A stretch of DNA of 64,000 bases, taken from the NCBI RefSeq assembly GCF_001753245.1, contig NZ_CP017415.1, forward strand, positions 496,001 through 560,000. Reading direction: 5' to 3'. Position numbers and translations under genes: made by a program. The notes beneath the pieces were generated by a model that saw only the letters and a list, made by a program, of their open reading frames with translations, was not told the DNA's origin and searched no databases. This document shows, piece after piece, positions 18,104 through 28,612 of the stretch. Source of the stretch: Acidihalobacter yilgarnensis. Its GTDB lineage: Bacteria > Pseudomonadota > Gammaproteobacteria > DSM-5130 > Acidihalobacteraceae. Within the stretch, counting starts at the first letter, position 1. Every line of letters begins with the position of its first letter.

Positions 18104-19444
18104 CTAGAGGCCCAGTTTCTTTTCCAGGTAATGGATATTGGTGCCCCCCTTGACGAAGGCTGCGTCCGAGATGATGTCCTGGTGCAAGGGAATATTCGTT
18201 TTGATCCCGTCAATCACGATTTCCTGCAGTGCGCCACGCATGCGGGCGAGGGCGGTTTCTCGGGTTTCGCCGTAGGCGATCAACTTACCGACGAGAGAGT
18301 CGTAGTTAGGCGGCACGCGGTAGCCATTATATATGTGCGAATCGACCCGGATGCCGGGGCCGCCGGGTGCGTGATACTGTGTGATCGTGCCGGGCGACGG
18401 TATGAAACTGCGCGGATCTTCGGCGTTGACCCGGCACTCGATCGCGTGTCCGCGGAACTGGATGTCCTTTTGGCGGAAGGGTAGCGGTTCGCCGGCGGCG
18501 ATTAGCAGCTGCATGCGCACAATGTCGATCCCGGTGATCATTTCAGTGACCGGGTGCTCGACCTGCACTCGTGTGTTCATTTCGATGAAATAGAACTCGC
18601 CGTTCTCATACAGGAATTCGAAGGTGCCGGCGCCGCGGTAGCCAATTTTACGGCAGGCCTCGGCCAGTCTCTCGCCTAGACGGTTGCGTTCACGCTCGCT
18701 GATGCCTGGGGCAGGGGCTTCCTCCACGACTTTCTGATGGCGCCGCTGCATCGAGCAGTCGCGCTCGCCAAGGTGGACGGCGTTGCCGTGATGGTCGGCG
18801 AGCATCTGAAATTCAATGTGGCGTGGAGCCTCGAGGAATTTCTCCATATAAACAGTAGGGTTTCCGAAGGCGCTTTGCGCTTCCGCGCGGGTCATGGCGA
18901 TGGCGTTGAGCAGGCTGGCCTCGGAATGCACGACCCGCATGCCGCGCCCGCCACCACCACCGGCAGCCTTGATGATGACCGGAAAACCGACCTCGCGACC
19001 CAGACGCAGATTGGTTTCTGCATCATCGTCGAGCGGACCTTCGGAGCCGGGCACGCAGGGAACGCCAGAGGCTCTCATGGCGTGCTTGGCAGAAACTTTG
19101 TCGCCCATCAGGCGGATCGTTTCGGCCTTGGGGCCGATGAAAATGAATCCGCTCGATTCGACGCGTTCGGCAAAATCGGCGTTTTCCGCGAGGAATCCGT
19201 AGCCGGGGTGGATGGCAACGGCATCGGTGACTTCGGCCGCGCTGATAATGGCTGGTATGTTGAGGTAACTCTCGGCGGAGGGCGCGGGTCCGATGCACAC
19301 GGATTCGTCCGCTAGGCGTACGTGCTTGAGGTCGCGATCCGCCTCGGAGTGGACGGCTACGGTTTTGATGCCGAGTTCGCGACAGGCACGCAAGATACGC
19401 AGCGCGATTTCGCCGCGGTTGGCGATGACGACTTTCTTGAGCAT
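18104..19444 (-). CDS. accC: acetyl-CoA carboxylase, biotin carboxylase subunit
   Basis: 446 residues, the standard AccC length. Pre-ATP-grasp domain ([16 protein letters not shown]), ATP-grasp with glycine-rich [13 protein letters not shown] (about 160-172), [14 protein letters not shown] and the C-terminal domain. With AccB it carboxylates biotin using bicarbonate and ATP, the first half of malonyl-CoA synthesis. Start ATG 19444 is 17 bases after accB, so the two are co-transcribed. Confidence 0.97.
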   Translation of the reverse strand: MLKKVVIANRGEIALRILRACRELGIKTVAVHSEADRDLKHVRLADESVCIGPAPSAESYLNIPAIISAAEVTDAVAIHPGYGFLAENADFAERVESSGFIFIGPKAETIRLMGDKVSAKHAMRASGVPCVPGSEGPLDDDAETNLRLGREVGFPVIIKAAGGGGGRGMRVVHSEASLLNAIAMTRAEAQSAFGNPTVYMEKFLEAPRHIEFQMLADHHGNAVHLGERDCSMQRRHQKVVEEAPAPGISERERNRLGERLAEACRKIGYRGAGTFEFLYENGEFYFIEMNTRVQVEHPVTEMITGIDIVRMQLLIAAGEPLPFRQKDIQFRGHAIECRVNAEDPRSFIPSPGTITQYHAPGGPGIRVDSHIYNGYRVPPNYDSLVGKLIAYGETRETALARMRGALQEIVIDGIKTNIPLHQDIISDAAFVKGGTNIHYLEKKLGL

Positions 19445-19461
19445 GGTCGGGTGTTTTTCCG

Positions 19462-19914
19462 TTAGCCGATGACGAATAAAGGCTCGCCGTACTCTACCGG
19501 CTGCCCATTTTCCACCAAAACCGCCTTGACGACGCCGGCGTGCTCAGCTTCGATCTGGTTGAGCATCTTCATCGCTTCGATGATGCAGAGGGTATCGCCG
19601 ACCGCAATGTTTTGCCCGATCTCGACGAAGGGTGCTGTGCCTGGCGAAGAGGCTCTGTAGAAGGTGCCGACCATGGGCGAAAGGACGCGCTGGCCGTCGG
19701 GGATTGCTGCACCGCCATCAGCTTCTTGGCTGGTTGGTGGCGCGATGATGGTGGCTGCCTGGGTGGGGGGCGGTGCGTAGCCAAGCGGAGGCGCTGCGAT
19801 TTGCGTGGCCTGGCGGCTGATGCGTACCGATTCTTCCCCTTCCTTGATCTCGATCTCGGCGATGCCGGAGGATTCGAGCAGCTCGATGAGTTTTTTGACT
19901 TTGCGGATATCCAT
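19462..19914 (-). CDS. accB: biotin carboxyl carrier protein of acetyl-CoA carboxylase
   Basis: 150 residues. N-terminal dimerisation segment ([20 protein letters not shown]), an Ala/Pro-rich flexible linker (about 40-72), and a biotinyl domain with [15 protein letters not shown], whose Lys is the biotin site. It shuttles the carboxyl group from AccC to AccA/AccD, which are not in this window. It lies between aroQ and accC with 9- and 17-base gaps, forming the aroQ-accB-accC operon. Confidence 0.97.
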   Translation of the reverse strand: MDIRKVKKLIELLESSGIAEIEIKEGEESVRISRQATQIAAPPLGYAPPPTQAATIIAPPTSQEADGGAAIPDGQRVLSPMVGTFYRASSPGTAPFVEIGQNIAVGDTLCIIEAMKMLNQIEAEHAGVVKAVLVENGQPVEYGEPLFVIG

Positions 19915-19923
19915 ACTGAGGCC

Positions 19924-20376
19924 TTATCGTTTGCGTGGTTGTCCGAGCGCGTCGGTCGCCGCTTCTATTGCTAGGCGATAGCCGAGCGCACCGAAACCGC
20001 TGATGACGCCTTGGGCGATGTCCGAGAGGTAAGAGTGGTGGCGGAACGGTTCGCGCGCATGGACGTTGGACAGATGAATTTCGATGAACGGGATGCCGGT
20101 CGCGAGCAGGGCGTCGCGTAGCGCGACACTGGTATGCGTGTAGGCCGCCGGGTTGATCACGATAAAGTCCACGTGCTCCTTCGCGGCCTGATGGATGCGC
20201 TCGACCAGCCCGCCCTCGTGATTCGACTGAAAATGGGCGAGCTCATGCCCTAGCGCCATCGCTTGCTGGGTGGCGGCGTTCACGATGGCGTCAAGGTCTG
20301 TGTGACCGTAGACACCGGGCTCGCGCGTTCCGAGCAGGTTCAGGTTCGGGCCGTTAATGAGTAGTAATCGTGACAT
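19924..20376 (-). CDS. aroQ: type II 3-dehydroquinate dehydratase
   Basis: 150 residues from ATG 20376 ([16 protein letters not shown]); an upstream GTG at 20394 would add six residues without better spacing. Type II signatures [16 protein letters not shown] (catalytic Tyr), [31 protein letters not shown] and the [15 protein letters not shown] loop are complete. It dehydrates 3-dehydroquinate in the shikimate pathway as a dodecamer. First gene of the aroQ-accB-accC operon; a 142-base gap separates it from dsbD. Confidence 0.95.
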   Translation of the reverse strand: MSRLLLINGPNLNLLGTREPGVYGHTDLDAIVNAATQQAMALGHELAHFQSNHEGGLVERIHQAAKEHVDFIVINPAAYTHTSVALRDALLATGIPFIEIHLSNVHAREPFRHHSYLSDIAQGVISGFGALGYRLAIEAATDALGQPRKR

Positions 20377-20518
20377 GTGCGGCGATGCTGGCACGTACGG
20401 CTTGATTAGCCAAAGATTGTGCCGAATTCGTCATGAACTGTCCAGTTCGCCGCAAAATAGCCGACGTTCGCGAGTGTTTTGCCGCCGAGCGGACGGCTTG
20501 GAAGGTGTTCCCCGCGTC

Positions 20519-22801
20519 TTAGCCGCCGGCTGCCTGTTCGACGTGCTTGACGAAGCTGTCGGGTGGCATGTAGCCGACGACCTGCAATTGACGCATCTCA
20601 TGACCTTGGGCATCGAAGAAGATGATGCCAGGGGGGCCGAATAATCTGAAGTGCTTGAGCAGGGCTTTGTCGGCGTCGTCGTTGGCGGTGACGTCGGCCT
20701 GTAGCAGCACGAAGCCCGACAGTGCTTTCTGCACTTGCGGGTTCGTGAAGGTATAGGCTTCAAGTTCCTTGCAGGACACGCACCAGTCCGCATAGAAGTC
20801 GAGCATGACGGGTTTACCCTTGGCGGCAGCCAGGGCGCGGTTGAGGTCGGCGACGGTCTTGATGCGCTTGAAGGCGAGGCTGTGGGTCTCGGTGGCGGGC
20901 TGACCGCTACCTACGCCGCTCGTGGACAGGCCTTGGAGGGGCGTGAGTATGCTGCCGCCGCCGGCCGCGAGGCCGACGAAGACCAGAGCGCCCCAGAGTG
21001 CGAGCACGACACCCAAGGCCTTCCACAGCTTGTGCCAGCCGGAGACACCCGTGCGTACGGGGTCGAATGCGCCCAGGTAGACGCTGGCCGCCATCAGCAG
21101 CAGGCCGGTCAGTAGCGCGGTCGCCCAGTCGGGCAGGAAGCGCGAGAGCATCCAGATGGCGACGCCCAGCATCAGTACGCCGAAGGCGCCTTTGATTCCA
21201 TCCATCCAGGGGCCGGCCTTGGGTAAGAAGCGCCCGCAGGCCGTGCACACGATTAGCAACGGCAGGCCCATGCCCATGCTCAGCGCGAACAGGCTCAAGC
21301 CGCCGAGCACGGCGTCACCGGTGTTGGCGATCACAATGAGAGTGGCGACCAGTGGCGCGGTGACGCAGGGGCCCACGATGAGCGCAGAGAGAAAGCCCAT
21401 CACACCGACACCGATCAGCGAGCCGCCTTGTTGGCGGTTGCTGATTTCGGTGACCCGACTCTGGATGAAATTCGGCATCTGCAGGTCGTAGAAACCGAAC
21501 ATCGACAGCGAGAGCAGCACGAAGACCGCGGCGAAGGCCGATAGCACCCAGGGGTTCTGGAACCAGACCTGGATGCCGGCGCCGGTCAGACCTACGACTA
21601 CGCCGGCGACCGTGTAGGTCAGCGCCATGGCGAGGACATATACCAGTGACAGCATGAAGGTGCGGCTGGGACTCGGGGTCTCGCGCTGGCCGACGATGAT
21701 CCCCGACAGGATCGGAAACAGAGGGAAGATGCAGGGAGTGAAGGCTAGGCCCAGGCCGAGTAGAAAGAATAGCCCGAGGCTCATCCACAGTGGCTTGTGC
21801 AGCAGGAAGTTGGCCAGTCGGTCCTGCTCGTTGCTAGCAGACGTACCCTGCCCGGCGGCCAGCGGCGCCGACGCATCGGTCGTGGTTGATGCGCTGGCGT
21901 CGGAGGTCGTCGCGCCGCTGCCCGGCTGGAGGCTGAAGCCGACAGACTTGGTGATCGGCGCGTAGCAGATGCCCTTGTCGGCGCAGCCTTGGTAGCGGAC
22001 CTTGAGTACGCCGGCGTCAGCTGCGCCCTGAGCGAGTGTGATCGGCAGGCGTACGTCGAAGGGGTGCTCGTAGACGACTTGTCTACCGAGGATTGGGTCG
22101 TCTACGGTTTTGCCTGGTGGCAGTTCGAACTTGCCGAGACTCAGACCCTTGCCCTGTTCGAGGGTGAATTTGATCTGGTCACGGTAGAGGTGATAGCCCG
22201 GTGCGACGTCCCAATGGGCGATGAGATTACCGTTGGCGCCGGTTTGCAGCGAGAACTTGAAGGCCTGATCGGGCTGCAGGAACTGGCCCTGAGCCTCGTT
22301 GTTGAGGTTGGCGGTCAGCGCTGCAAGTCCACCCTTGCCGCTGTCCCCAGCAGTGGCGGCGGCAGGGAGGGCAATCTTGAGGGTCTGGGTGAACGGCGGA
22401 TAGCACACGCTCTTGTCGGCGCAGCCTTGTGCGGTCGCTTCCAGCGTCAGGGTATCGGGCGCGCCGGCGTCACGTGTGATCGGCAGGCGTACGGTGACGG
22501 GATGGGTAAATACCTCAACCTTGCCGAAGGTTTCGTCGAGTTTGACCTTGCCGGCCGGAATGCGCGGCGTGCCCAGCGTGATGCCGGGCGTGTCGCTCTT
22601 GAAGCTGAATTTGTCGCGATACAGATAATGCCCAGGGACAGTGTTCCAGCGAATGGCGACGCTGTCCGCAGACAACGCCGTGGCACTTGCCGGAAAGGCC
22701 TGTTCCGGCGGGAGTACGTTGCCGGCGGCATCCTGTTCGGCCAGCGCGGTGGCCGGCAGTAGGACGAGGGCGAGCAGAATCGGCAGGAGGCGTTTCATCA
22801 T
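20519..22801 (-). CDS. dsbD: thiol:disulfide interchange protein DsbD with tandem alpha domains
   Basis: 760 residues, about 195 more than E. coli DsbD. After a signal peptide (about 1-21) there are two consecutive DsbD-alpha domains (about 25-150 and 165-290). Both keep the redox pair in GCADKSVCYPP and GCADKGICYAP and share the HYLYRD and HPxxVRLPIT motifs. Then comes an eight-helix ScdA/CcdA-like domain with its two cysteines (FTPCIFPLFPIL, VGPCVTAPLVATL) and a C-terminal thioredoxin-like gamma domain with WCVSCKE. DsbD carries electrons from cytoplasmic thioredoxin to periplasmic thiol proteins. The start overlaps the cutA stop by 4 bases. Confidence 0.95.
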   Translation of the reverse strand: MMKRLLPILLALVLLPATALAEQDAAGNVLPPEQAFPASATALSADSVAIRWNTVPGHYLYRDKFSFKSDTPGITLGTPRIPAGKVKLDETFGKVEVFTHPVTVRLPITRDAGAPDTLTLEATAQGCADKSVCYPPFTQTLKIALPAAATAGDSGKGGLAALTANLNNEAQGQFLQPDQAFKFSLQTGANGNLIAHWDVAPGYHLYRDQIKFTLEQGKGLSLGKFELPPGKTVDDPILGRQVVYEHPFDVRLPITLAQGAADAGVLKVRYQGCADKGICYAPITKSVGFSLQPGSGATTSDASASTTTDASAPLAAGQGTSASNEQDRLANFLLHKPLWMSLGLFFLLGLGLAFTPCIFPLFPILSGIIVGQRETPSPSRTFMLSLVYVLAMALTYTVAGVVVGLTGAGIQVWFQNPWVLSAFAAVFVLLSLSMFGFYDLQMPNFIQSRVTEISNRQQGGSLIGVGVMGFLSALIVGPCVTAPLVATLIVIANTGDAVLGGLSLFALSMGMGLPLLIVCTACGRFLPKAGPWMDGIKGAFGVLMLGVAIWMLSRFLPDWATALLTGLLLMAASVYLGAFDPVRTGVSGWHKLWKALGVVLALWGALVFVGLAAGGGSILTPLQGLSTSGVGSGQPATETHSLAFKRIKTVADLNRALAAAKGKPVMLDFYADWCVSCKELEAYTFTNPQVQKALSGFVLLQADVTANDDADKALLKHFRLFGPPGIIFFDAQGHEMRQLQVVGYMPPDSFVKHVEQAAGG

Positions 22802-23115
22802 GATGTACGTGACTCGATCCAGTTGAGGTAGCCGGGCAGGCCGCGGCTGATGGGAGTGGCGATAATCTCGGGTAGTTCGTAGGGGTGGGCGTCGAGGATG
22901 GCGGCCTCCACCTGTGGGTAGCGCGCGTCCTGGGTCTTGATGACGAGCAGGTGCTCGGTGCCGCTGGTTTCGCGTCCTTCCCAGACGTAAAACGAGTGCA
23001 TGGCCGGCAACACGTTGACGCAGGCGGCGAGTCCCTCGCGCACCAGTTTGGCGGCCAGGCGCTCGGCGCCTTCGATCTCGGGGTGGGTGGTCAGCACCAG
23101 CAGGGGGTCATTCAC
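22798..23115 (-). CDS. cutA: divalent-cation tolerance protein CutA
   Basis: 105 residues from GTG 23115, which overlaps the end of the adaptor gene by 8 bases. A longer reading to 23220 would have an Arg-rich tail that is only a shadow of the neighbour. Signatures: LTTHPEIEGAERLAAKLV, LAACVNVLPAMHSFYVWEG and the C-terminal ELPEIIATPISRGLPGYLNWI. Trimeric ferredoxin-like PII-related fold; its role in copper tolerance is debated. It is joined to dsbD by a 4-base overlap, the common cutA-dsbD pair. Confidence 0.93.
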   Translation of the reverse strand: MNDPLLVLTTHPEIEGAERLAAKLVREGLAACVNVLPAMHSFYVWEGRETSGTEHLLVIKTQDARYPQVEAAILDAHPYELPEIIATPISRGLPGYLNWIESRTS

Positions 23116-23917
23116 GGCGGCCGTCTCCCGGGATGTCGATAAGCGCCGCGCCGCCCGGTAGCAGCTTTGCGGTCGGGTTCGGCGCGAAGCGTACCACCAC
23201 TTCGCTGTCGATGGGTGCATGTGGAGCGCTTGCCGATGGTTCGAGCGAGACTAACGTACCCGTGTAATGGACCCCGGAGGCGCGGATTACAAGCGGTTGG
23301 TCGAGGCGCAGCGTAGAGATTTGCGCGGGGCTCAGGCGTGCGCGTGCGACCCATTGCCGCGGGTCGGCCAACTCGAGCATCGGCGTGGCACGCAAGGCGT
23401 TTTGCACGGTTTCGCCGGTAGCGACCATCACGCGGGTGATGCGCCCGTCGATCGGTGCGCGTACGGTCGCGTGCGCCAGGTCGACCCGGGCTTCGGTGAG
23501 GCGGCTTTGGGCAATGGTGAGATCGGCCTCCGCGGATGCGGCGGCGATTTCCGCCAGCTTGAGGTCGTGCGCCGAGATCACGGTCTTTTCGTACAGCGTT
23601 CGGGCGCGCTGATACTCGCGCCGGGCTTCGTCGCGCGTTAGCCCGAGCTTGCGGGTTTCGGCTTCGATACCCTTGACGCGCGCGCGCATTGCCCGATCAT
23701 CCAGGCGAATCAGCACTTCGCCGCGCCTGACCGACTGGCCCGGATGGACGGCGACTTGCGTGACGATACCGGAGGCGGGCGTGCTCAGAGTCAGTGGCGC
23801 GGCATAGCCGAGCACGGCGGCCACTTCGGCCGCCGAGGCGGGTATGGCGGCCAGCCCACCCAGTGCGATTGCCAGGCAGGCGGAACGGGTCGCGGCGAAT
23901 CGCGTGAGGGTCGTCAT
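23108..23917 (-). CDS. periplasmic adaptor (membrane fusion) protein, HlyD/AcrA-like
   Basis: 269 residues. Signal peptide (about 1-29, ending ASA), then the lipoyl half-motif TPASGIVTQVAVHPGQSVRRGEVLIRLD, a short alpha-helical hairpin (about 85-140) and the second lipoyl half ATVRAPIDGRITRVMVATGETV, followed by a beta-barrel segment. This is an abbreviated RND-type adaptor without a clear C-terminal membrane-proximal domain. It overlaps the upstream TolC-like gene by 4 bases. No RND, ABC or MFS pump gene is adjacent, so its inner-membrane partner is unknown. Confidence 0.82.
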   Translation of the reverse strand: MTTLTRFAATRSACLAIALGGLAAIPASAAEVAAVLGYAAPLTLSTPASGIVTQVAVHPGQSVRRGEVLIRLDDRAMRARVKGIEAETRKLGLTRDEARREYQRARTLYEKTVISAHDLKLAEIAAASAEADLTIAQSRLTEARVDLAHATVRAPIDGRITRVMVATGETVQNALRATPMLELADPRQWVARARLSPAQISTLRLDQPLVIRASGVHYTGTLVSLEPSASAPHAPIDSEVVVRFAPNPTAKLLPGGAALIDIPGDGRRE

Positions 23918-25236
23918 GGCTTGTGCTCCGTCCGATCGGTCGGCTCCAGGCCCGCATCGCCGGTCAGGAGGGCGAGGGTTTCCCAGGCAAGCGCACGCTG
24001 GTAACGGTTGGCCAACGCGCGCGTGCGGGTGGCGCTCTGTTGCACCATGGCGTCCCCGAGGTCGGTCTTGAGTTGTAGGTCGTAGAGTGCGCGACTGCGG
24101 TCAAGATACAGATCGCGGTAGTCGGTCTGCACCGCCAATGCTTGCGCTTGTGCGTCCAAGGTAAGCAGGCGCTGCCAGGTTTCGAGCACCGCCTGGCGCA
24201 GGCGATATTCGTATCGTCCGAGCATCGCCTGCGTGCGAGCGACCTCGGCATTGGCGAGGGCGCTGTCGGCATCGACGCGGTCGCCGCTGTACAGCGGCAC
24301 CTCGAGTACGAGCCCGGCACTGAAGGGGTCTCGGGTGCCAAAGTCGCGCGCGTATCGTGTGGCGCGTAGCTCGAGACCGAGCCGCGGGTTACCTTCGGCC
24401 CGGCGCTCGGCAAGCGTTGCGAGGGCATGCTTGACGCGGGCCCGTAAGGCGATCAGGGCTGGATTTTGACGCATGGCCTGCATTAGCAATACGTCATAGT
24501 CGGGCGGTTTGCGGTTGATGCCCTCTAGCTTGGGCGGGAGCAATTGTTCAGGTAGTACGTCGGGCGTGCCGATGGCTCCGGCCAGCAACGCGCGAGTGGC
24601 GCGTTGTGCCGCCTCGTCGGCATGCCGCCGGCTGCGCGATGCCTGATAGGCTTCTTCGCGGGCGAGCAGTTCGATATCGGAGAGTTGGCCGAGCTTATTG
24701 CGATCACGCGCGCGATCGAAATTCACATAAGCGACGGCCATGGCTTCGTTGGCCTCGGCGAAGTGCTGGTCGGCGAGCAGCACGTCGAAGAAGCGGCGCA
24801 TGATTTCCAGCCGCTGGCGTGCGACGGCCTCGGCTTTGACATGGAAAGCGGCTTCGACGTCGGCTTCAGCGGCTTGCGCGCGCGATCGAGTGCGTCCGAA
24901 GTCATAGATCGGCTGACTCAGGATCAGCGCGGCATTGGAATCGTTGTGCTCTGGATAGGGGCTGTTCGGCGGCGGATTGATATAGCGCGCATCGAGCCGT
25001 GCGTCGAGCCGTGGATTGGACGCCGCGTGCGCGCGGCGGACCTCGGCCTGCGCGCGCGCATACGCGGCCTGCTCCATTGCGCGGTCGGGGTGGGCCGCGG
25101 AAGCGAGAGACCAAGCCACCTCCAGGCTCAGGGGGGTCGGCAACGCAGGCTCAGCCTGGGCGGTTAGCGTCGGCAGTAGCGAGAGGGCAAGCCAGATCGT
25201 CGCATGTGCGGCTGGCGTGGGCGGATAGGTGCGCAT
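23914..25236 (-). CDS. TolC-family outer membrane efflux protein
   Basis: About 440 residues. Signal peptide at the N-terminus (hydrophobic IWLALSLLPTLTAQA), then two repeats of the OEP fold with long coiled helices rich in Ala, Arg and Glu (for example QAAEADVEAAFHVKAEAVARQ) and beta-barrel strands such as NDSNAALILSQPIYDFG. Trimeric exit channel of a tripartite exporter. It is probably co-transcribed with the thioredoxin gene (7-base gap) and with the adaptor gene (4-base overlap). ATG 25236 is preferred; TTG 25239 is one codon earlier. Confidence 0.85.
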   Translation of the reverse strand: MRTYPPTPAAHATIWLALSLLPTLTAQAEPALPTPLSLEVAWSLASAAHPDRAMEQAAYARAQAEVRRAHAASNPRLDARLDARYINPPPNSPYPEHNDSNAALILSQPIYDFGRTRSRAQAAEADVEAAFHVKAEAVARQRLEIMRRFFDVLLADQHFAEANEAMAVAYVNFDRARDRNKLGQLSDIELLAREEAYQASRSRRHADEAAQRATRALLAGAIGTPDVLPEQLLPPKLEGINRKPPDYDVLLMQAMRQNPALIALRARVKHALATLAERRAEGNPRLGLELRATRYARDFGTRDPFSAGLVLEVPLYSGDRVDADSALANAEVARTQAMLGRYEYRLRQAVLETWQRLLTLDAQAQALAVQTDYRDLYLDRSRALYDLQLKTDLGDAMVQQSATRTRALANRYQRALAWETLALLTGDAGLEPTDRTEHKP

Positions 25237-25242
25237 CAAGGC

Positions 25243-25791
25243 TTAACTGGACGCCTTGCGGCGCATTTCGCGCTTGTAGCGGATGAACGGCGTGTCCTTA
25301 TAGTGGCCCTCCACGACGTAATGTCCCAGCCACATGAATTCTTGTGCGTCCGAGGTGGCGCCGGTATAGCGCGTAATCAGTTTGCCATCGAGATTGAAGA
25401 AGGCAATAACGGGGGTCGCTCGTACTTGAAATTCTTTGAAGGCGAAATCCTTCTGGGTCGTCTCGCGCCCCTGGAAATCCGCGACCGGCAAGCTACCTTG
25501 GATATCGACCGTGAAGATCAGAAAATGCTTGCGGTAATAATCTTGGATCTCGGGCTGGTTCAGAACGGTCGTTTTCATACGATGGCAAAAGGGGCATTCA
25601 GCCTGCTCGAAGAAGATCAGGACGCCCTGCTTGCCTTCTTGTCGTGCCGTGGCAAGTTCATCCTTGAAGTTGCCGAAGCTTTCTTGAAAGAAAAATTTTC
25701 CTGGATCCCGCGGCTCCGCGGCCTGGACGCCGACGGTGACGAGCAGCAGGCCGGCAAGCAGCGCCTGGCCGAGCATGCGCAATGGTTTCAT
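25243..25791 (-). CDS. exported thioredoxin-fold protein (SoxW-like)
   Basis: 182 residues. Signal peptide (about 1-25, LLAGLLLVTVGVQAAEP), then a thioredoxin-like domain with the redox motif CPFCHRM in FFEQAECPFCHRMKTTVL (about 66-70) and a cis-Pro loop VRATPVIAFFN. Similar to the thioredoxin-fold proteins linked to sulfur-oxidation loci. In the periplasm it could be reduced by the DsbD encoded in the same direction downstream. First gene of the thioredoxin-TolC-adaptor-cutA-dsbD run. Substrate unknown. Confidence 0.78.
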   Translation of the reverse strand: MKPLRMLGQALLAGLLLVTVGVQAAEPRDPGKFFFQESFGNFKDELATARQEGKQGVLIFFEQAECPFCHRMKTTVLNQPEIQDYYRKHFLIFTVDIQGSLPVADFQGRETTQKDFAFKEFQVRATPVIAFFNLDGKLITRYTGATSDAQEFMWLGHYVVEGHYKDTPFIRYKREMRRKASS

Positions 25792-25851
25792 GGTCGTTCT
25801 CCTTGTAGCCGGCGGTGTTGTTCGATCTGCCCTGGTGCCGGATATGGTCGC

Positions 25852-25867
25852 TCTATAAGCTTATAGA
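25852..25867. promoter_or_regulatory. 16-bp perfect palindrome, candidate operator
   Basis: TCTATAAGCTTATAGA reads the same on both strands. It lies 60 bases upstream of the thioredoxin-fold gene (minus) and 115 bases upstream of fxsA (plus), in the divergent intergenic region. A dimeric repressor or activator could bind here; no regulator is assigned. Confidence 0.35.
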
Positions 25868-25886
25868 CGCTTCCGGCGGTCTGAAT

Positions 25887-25910
25887 ATTTCAATGCACCT
25901 GCATTGAAAT
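25887..25910. repeat. perfect 10-bp inverted repeat with 4-nt spacer
   Basis: ATTTCAATGC and GCATTGAAAT flank ACCT. In RNA this would be a 10-bp hairpin; in DNA a dyad operator. It is 19 bases beyond the 16-bp palindrome at 25852. No T-run follows on either strand, so it is unlikely to be an intrinsic terminator. Confidence 0.4.
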
Positions 25911-25982
25911 GCCCGGTGGCCGCCCCAATGCTTTCATTCCACCCGCCAGAGGCGGTGTCGCCGTCTCCTCATGTTCGAGCCT

Positions 25983-26435
25983 ATGCGCATTTTCCCGCTT
26001 TTCGCACTCATCCTGATCGGGCTGCCTTTATTGGAGCTCTACCTGTTGATCAAGGTGGGTACCCTCATCGGCGCCTTGCCGACGGTGGCGTTGGTGGTGG
26101 GAACGGCGTTGCTCGGCGCGTTTTTGCTGCGTCGACAGGGACTGAGCAATTACCGCCGTATGCAGCAAAGCATGGCTCGTGGTGAGGTGCCTGCGCAGGA
26201 AATGATGGAGGGCGTGGTCATCCTCGTCGGGTCGGTGTTATTGCTGGTGCCCGGGCTGATTACCGACGTCATCGGACTTCTCTGTCTGCTTCCTCCCCTT
26301 AGACGGGCGATCATTGCCTTCTGGTTGCGGCGCGTACGTGTCGAGATGAAGGTCTCTGCCGGGGGCGGTGGCCCGGACAGAGGGCGGGTCTACGATGCCG
26401 AGTATCGGCATCTGCCGCCTGATGATGACCGTTGA
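25983..26435 (+). CDS. fxsA: FxsA-family membrane protein
   Basis: 150 residues from ATG 25983 (MRIFPLFALILIGLPLLELY); an ATG at 25971 would add four residues. Two to three hydrophobic helices, with the FxsA signature LELYLLIKVGTLIGALPTVALVV and GVVILVGSVLLLVPGLITDVIG, and a charged C-tail. Inner-membrane protein known for easing F-exclusion of phage T7 in E. coli; its cellular function is unclear. It sits just before groESL, a conserved neighbourhood in this class. Confidence 0.88.
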   Translation: MRIFPLFALILIGLPLLELYLLIKVGTLIGALPTVALVVGTALLGAFLLRRQGLSNYRRMQQSMARGEVPAQEMMEGVVILVGSVLLLVPGLITDVIGLLCLLPPLRRAIIAFWLRRVRVEMKVSAGGGGPDRGRVYDAEYRHLPPDDDR

Positions 26436-26455
26436 ATGAAGGTCGATGCGAGGCC

Positions 26456-26483
26456 TTGATTTTACGTTGGCCGCCACTATTAT
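26456..26483 (+). promoter_or_regulatory. putative housekeeping promoter of groESL
   Basis: A -35 box TTGATT (26456-26461), a 16-base spacer and a -10 box TATTAT (26478-26483). The start of transcription would fall inside the CIRCE operator, as is usual for HrcA-repressed promoters. It is judged by consensus only. Confidence 0.6.
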
Positions 26484-26509
26484 TAGCACTCTCCTTCGTG
26501 GAGTGCTAA
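26483..26509 (+). promoter_or_regulatory. CIRCE operator (HrcA binding site)
   Basis: Perfect consensus: TTAGCACTC, nine bases, GAGTGCTAA. It lies 57 bases before groES and overlaps the predicted -10 box. The heat-shock repressor HrcA, folded by GroEL, binds this element; hrcA itself is not in the window. Confidence 0.95.
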
Positions 26510-26565
26510 ATATCCACCACCAAGCTTCACTGTGGTTTCAATCTGAATATAAGGAGTCGTAGCAC

Positions 26566-26856
26566 ATGAACATTCGCCCCTTGCATGATCGTGTGGTCAT
26601 CAAGCGTATGGAAGAAGAGCGCACCAGCCCCGGTGGCATCGTGATCCCTGATTCGGCCACCGAAAAACCTGTTCGCGGTGAAGTTCTGGCCGCAGGCAAG
26701 GGCAAGATTCTTGAGAATGGCGAAGTGCGCCCGCTGGACGTCAAGGTCGGTGACAAGGTGCTGTTCGGCAAATACGCCGGCACCGAGATCAAGATCGACG
26801 GCGAAGAGCTGCTCGTCATGCGCGAGGAAGATATCGTCGCGGTCGTCGAAGGCTGA
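26566..26856 (+). CDS. groES: co-chaperonin GroES
   Basis: 96 residues, standard Gro[20 protein letters not shown], the mobile loop around [15 protein letters not shown] and the conserved [20 protein letters not shown] are present. Heptameric lid of the GroEL chamber. A purine-rich AAGGAG lies before the ATG. Followed by groEL after 49 bases under the same CIRCE-controlled promoter. Confidence 0.98.
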   Translation: MNIRPLHDRVVIKRMEEERTSPGGIVIPDSATEKPVRGEVLAAGKGKILENGEVRPLDVKVGDKVLFGKYAGTEIKIDGEELLVMREEDIVAVVEG

Positions 26857-26884
26857 TCCGTCTTTACCGAATTCGATAACCTGA

Positions 26885-28555
<1,671 letters not shown>

Positions 28556-28583
28556 GCCCGGCGCCTTTTTCGCCGATACTCTG

Positions 28584-28612
28584 GAGCCCCGCGAAAGCGG
28601 GGCTCTTTTTTT
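28584..28612 (+). terminator. intrinsic terminator of groESL
   Basis: Perfect 9-bp stem GAGCCCCGC with a GAAA tetraloop and GCGGGGCTC, followed by seven T residues (28606-28612). Confidence 0.95.
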
